This document shows, in pieces, positions 8,461 to 8,793 of a stretch of DNA of 8,793 nucleotides (its first letter is position 1; every line of letters starts with the position of its first letter). The DNA comes from an uncultured delta proteobacterium (GTDB taxonomy: Bacteria; Myxococcota_A; Bradymonadia; REDH01). Location of the stretch: contig CAIWGR010000618.1 of NCBI GenBank assembly GCA_903912275.1, positions 1-8,793 of the forward strand, in the 5' to 3' direction. Under the pieces are notes generated by a model. It was not told where the DNA came from, made no database searches, and saw nothing but the letters and a program-made list of their open reading frames with translations. A program made the position numbers and the translations under genes.

Positions 8461-8793
8461 ATGTCTGAATCGCTCTCCTCTCGCCTCGATGCTCTCCGCA
8501 TCGACCGTTCGCCGCCTCCGCCCCCCTCTCGCGGCCTTCCCGGCTGGCTCGGCTGGTTGGTCGGAGCCTTCGTCATCGGCGGCGCCCTCTACGCCGGCAT
8601 CGGCGCCCTGCGCGCCAAGATGAATGTCCTCAAGGTCAAGACCACCACCGTCAGCGTCTTCTCCGCCACCGATAGCCTCGTGTCGCTCACGGCGACGGGC
8701 TACCTCGTGCCCCAGGTCACCGCGAAGGTAGGTGCCCAGGTGGCTGCGAGTGTCGTCAAGACCCTGGTCGCGGAGGGTGATCGTGTTGCGGAG
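8461..8793 (+). CDS. Membrane-fusion (HlyD/MacA-type) efflux adaptor, 5' part
   Basis: The frame is open from the ATG at 8461 to the window edge (111 residues, C-terminus missing). A short Pro-rich cytoplasmic stretch (SPPPPPSR) is followed by one membrane helix at about 28-49, then a periplasmic start. LTATGYLVPQVTAKVGAQVA and the following VKTLVAEGDRVAE match the first strand and the biotinyl-lipoyl-like hairpin domain of periplasmic adaptors, where G-x-(L/V)-x-P and V-EGD-V are hallmarks. Such adaptors link an inner-membrane transporter (ABC MacB-type or RND) to an outer-membrane channel for efflux or secretion. The transporter gene would be expected just downstream, outside the window. 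No clear Shine-Dalgarno precedes the ATG, and the 69-base gap after the previous gene has no strong terminator, so read-through from that gene is possible. Confidence 0.85.
   Translation, partial: MSESLSSRLDALRIDRSPPPPPSRGLPGWLGWLVGAFVIGGALYAGIGALRAKMNVLKVKTTTVSVFSATDSLVSLTATGYLVPQVTAKVGAQVAASVVKTLVAEGDRVAE

Overview
The window is GC-rich, densely coding bacterial DNA. It most resembles a deltaproteobacterial or Myxococcota-type genome. The evidence for that is a lipoprotein with an Asp/Thr 'DTTVADTG' tether followed by Cys-rich modules and a beta-rich C-terminal domain, a large protein joining a GspE/MshE-type N-terminal domain to HEAT-like repeats, and strong G/C preference at third codon positions. 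This taxonomic placement is an inference from style; the window contains no rRNA or tRNA.

Layout: (1) 1-119 is an unassigned segment that abuts a truncated secA. (2) 78-1958 (minus) encodes the SecA motor (NBD1, PPXD, NBD2), but SecA homology stops at about residue 613 and the helical scaffold, helical wing and C-terminal linker are absent. (3) 1959-2165 is a divergent control region with a good plus-strand promoter. (4) 2166-4685 (plus) encodes a GspE/MshE-N, GAF-like, long-linker, HEAT-like protein. Its natural C-terminus lies out of frame at 4648-4828, so a one-base frameshift is inferred near 4647-4650. (5) 4825-6024 (plus) overlaps that C-terminus by ATGA and encodes an exported, C-terminally membrane-anchored protein of unknown function. 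(6) 6021-7151 (minus, TTG start) encodes a repeat-tethered lipoprotein and meets gene 5 tail to tail with overlapping stop codons inside a palindrome. (7) 7189-7806 (minus) encodes a Mn-type superoxide dismutase, 37 bases upstream of the lipoprotein on the same strand and probably co-transcribed with it. (8) 7807-7968 holds two back-to-back promoters with a 13-bp palindrome between them. (9) 7969-8391 (plus) encodes a small four-helix membrane protein. (10) 8461 to the window end encodes the start of a periplasmic membrane-fusion (HlyD/MacA-type) efflux adaptor.

The genes do not form one pathway. SecA, the two exported proteins, the small membrane protein and the efflux adaptor all relate to the cell envelope or transport. 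The only clear physical couplings are 2166-4828 with 4825-6024, and sodA with the lipoprotein. The points most worth following up are the abrupt end of SecA, the frameshift at the end of the HEAT-like gene, and a shared -10 pattern (C-TAYCYT-CG) in three independent promoters. I found no CRISPR array, RNA gene, complete mobile element or recognisable new defence system.
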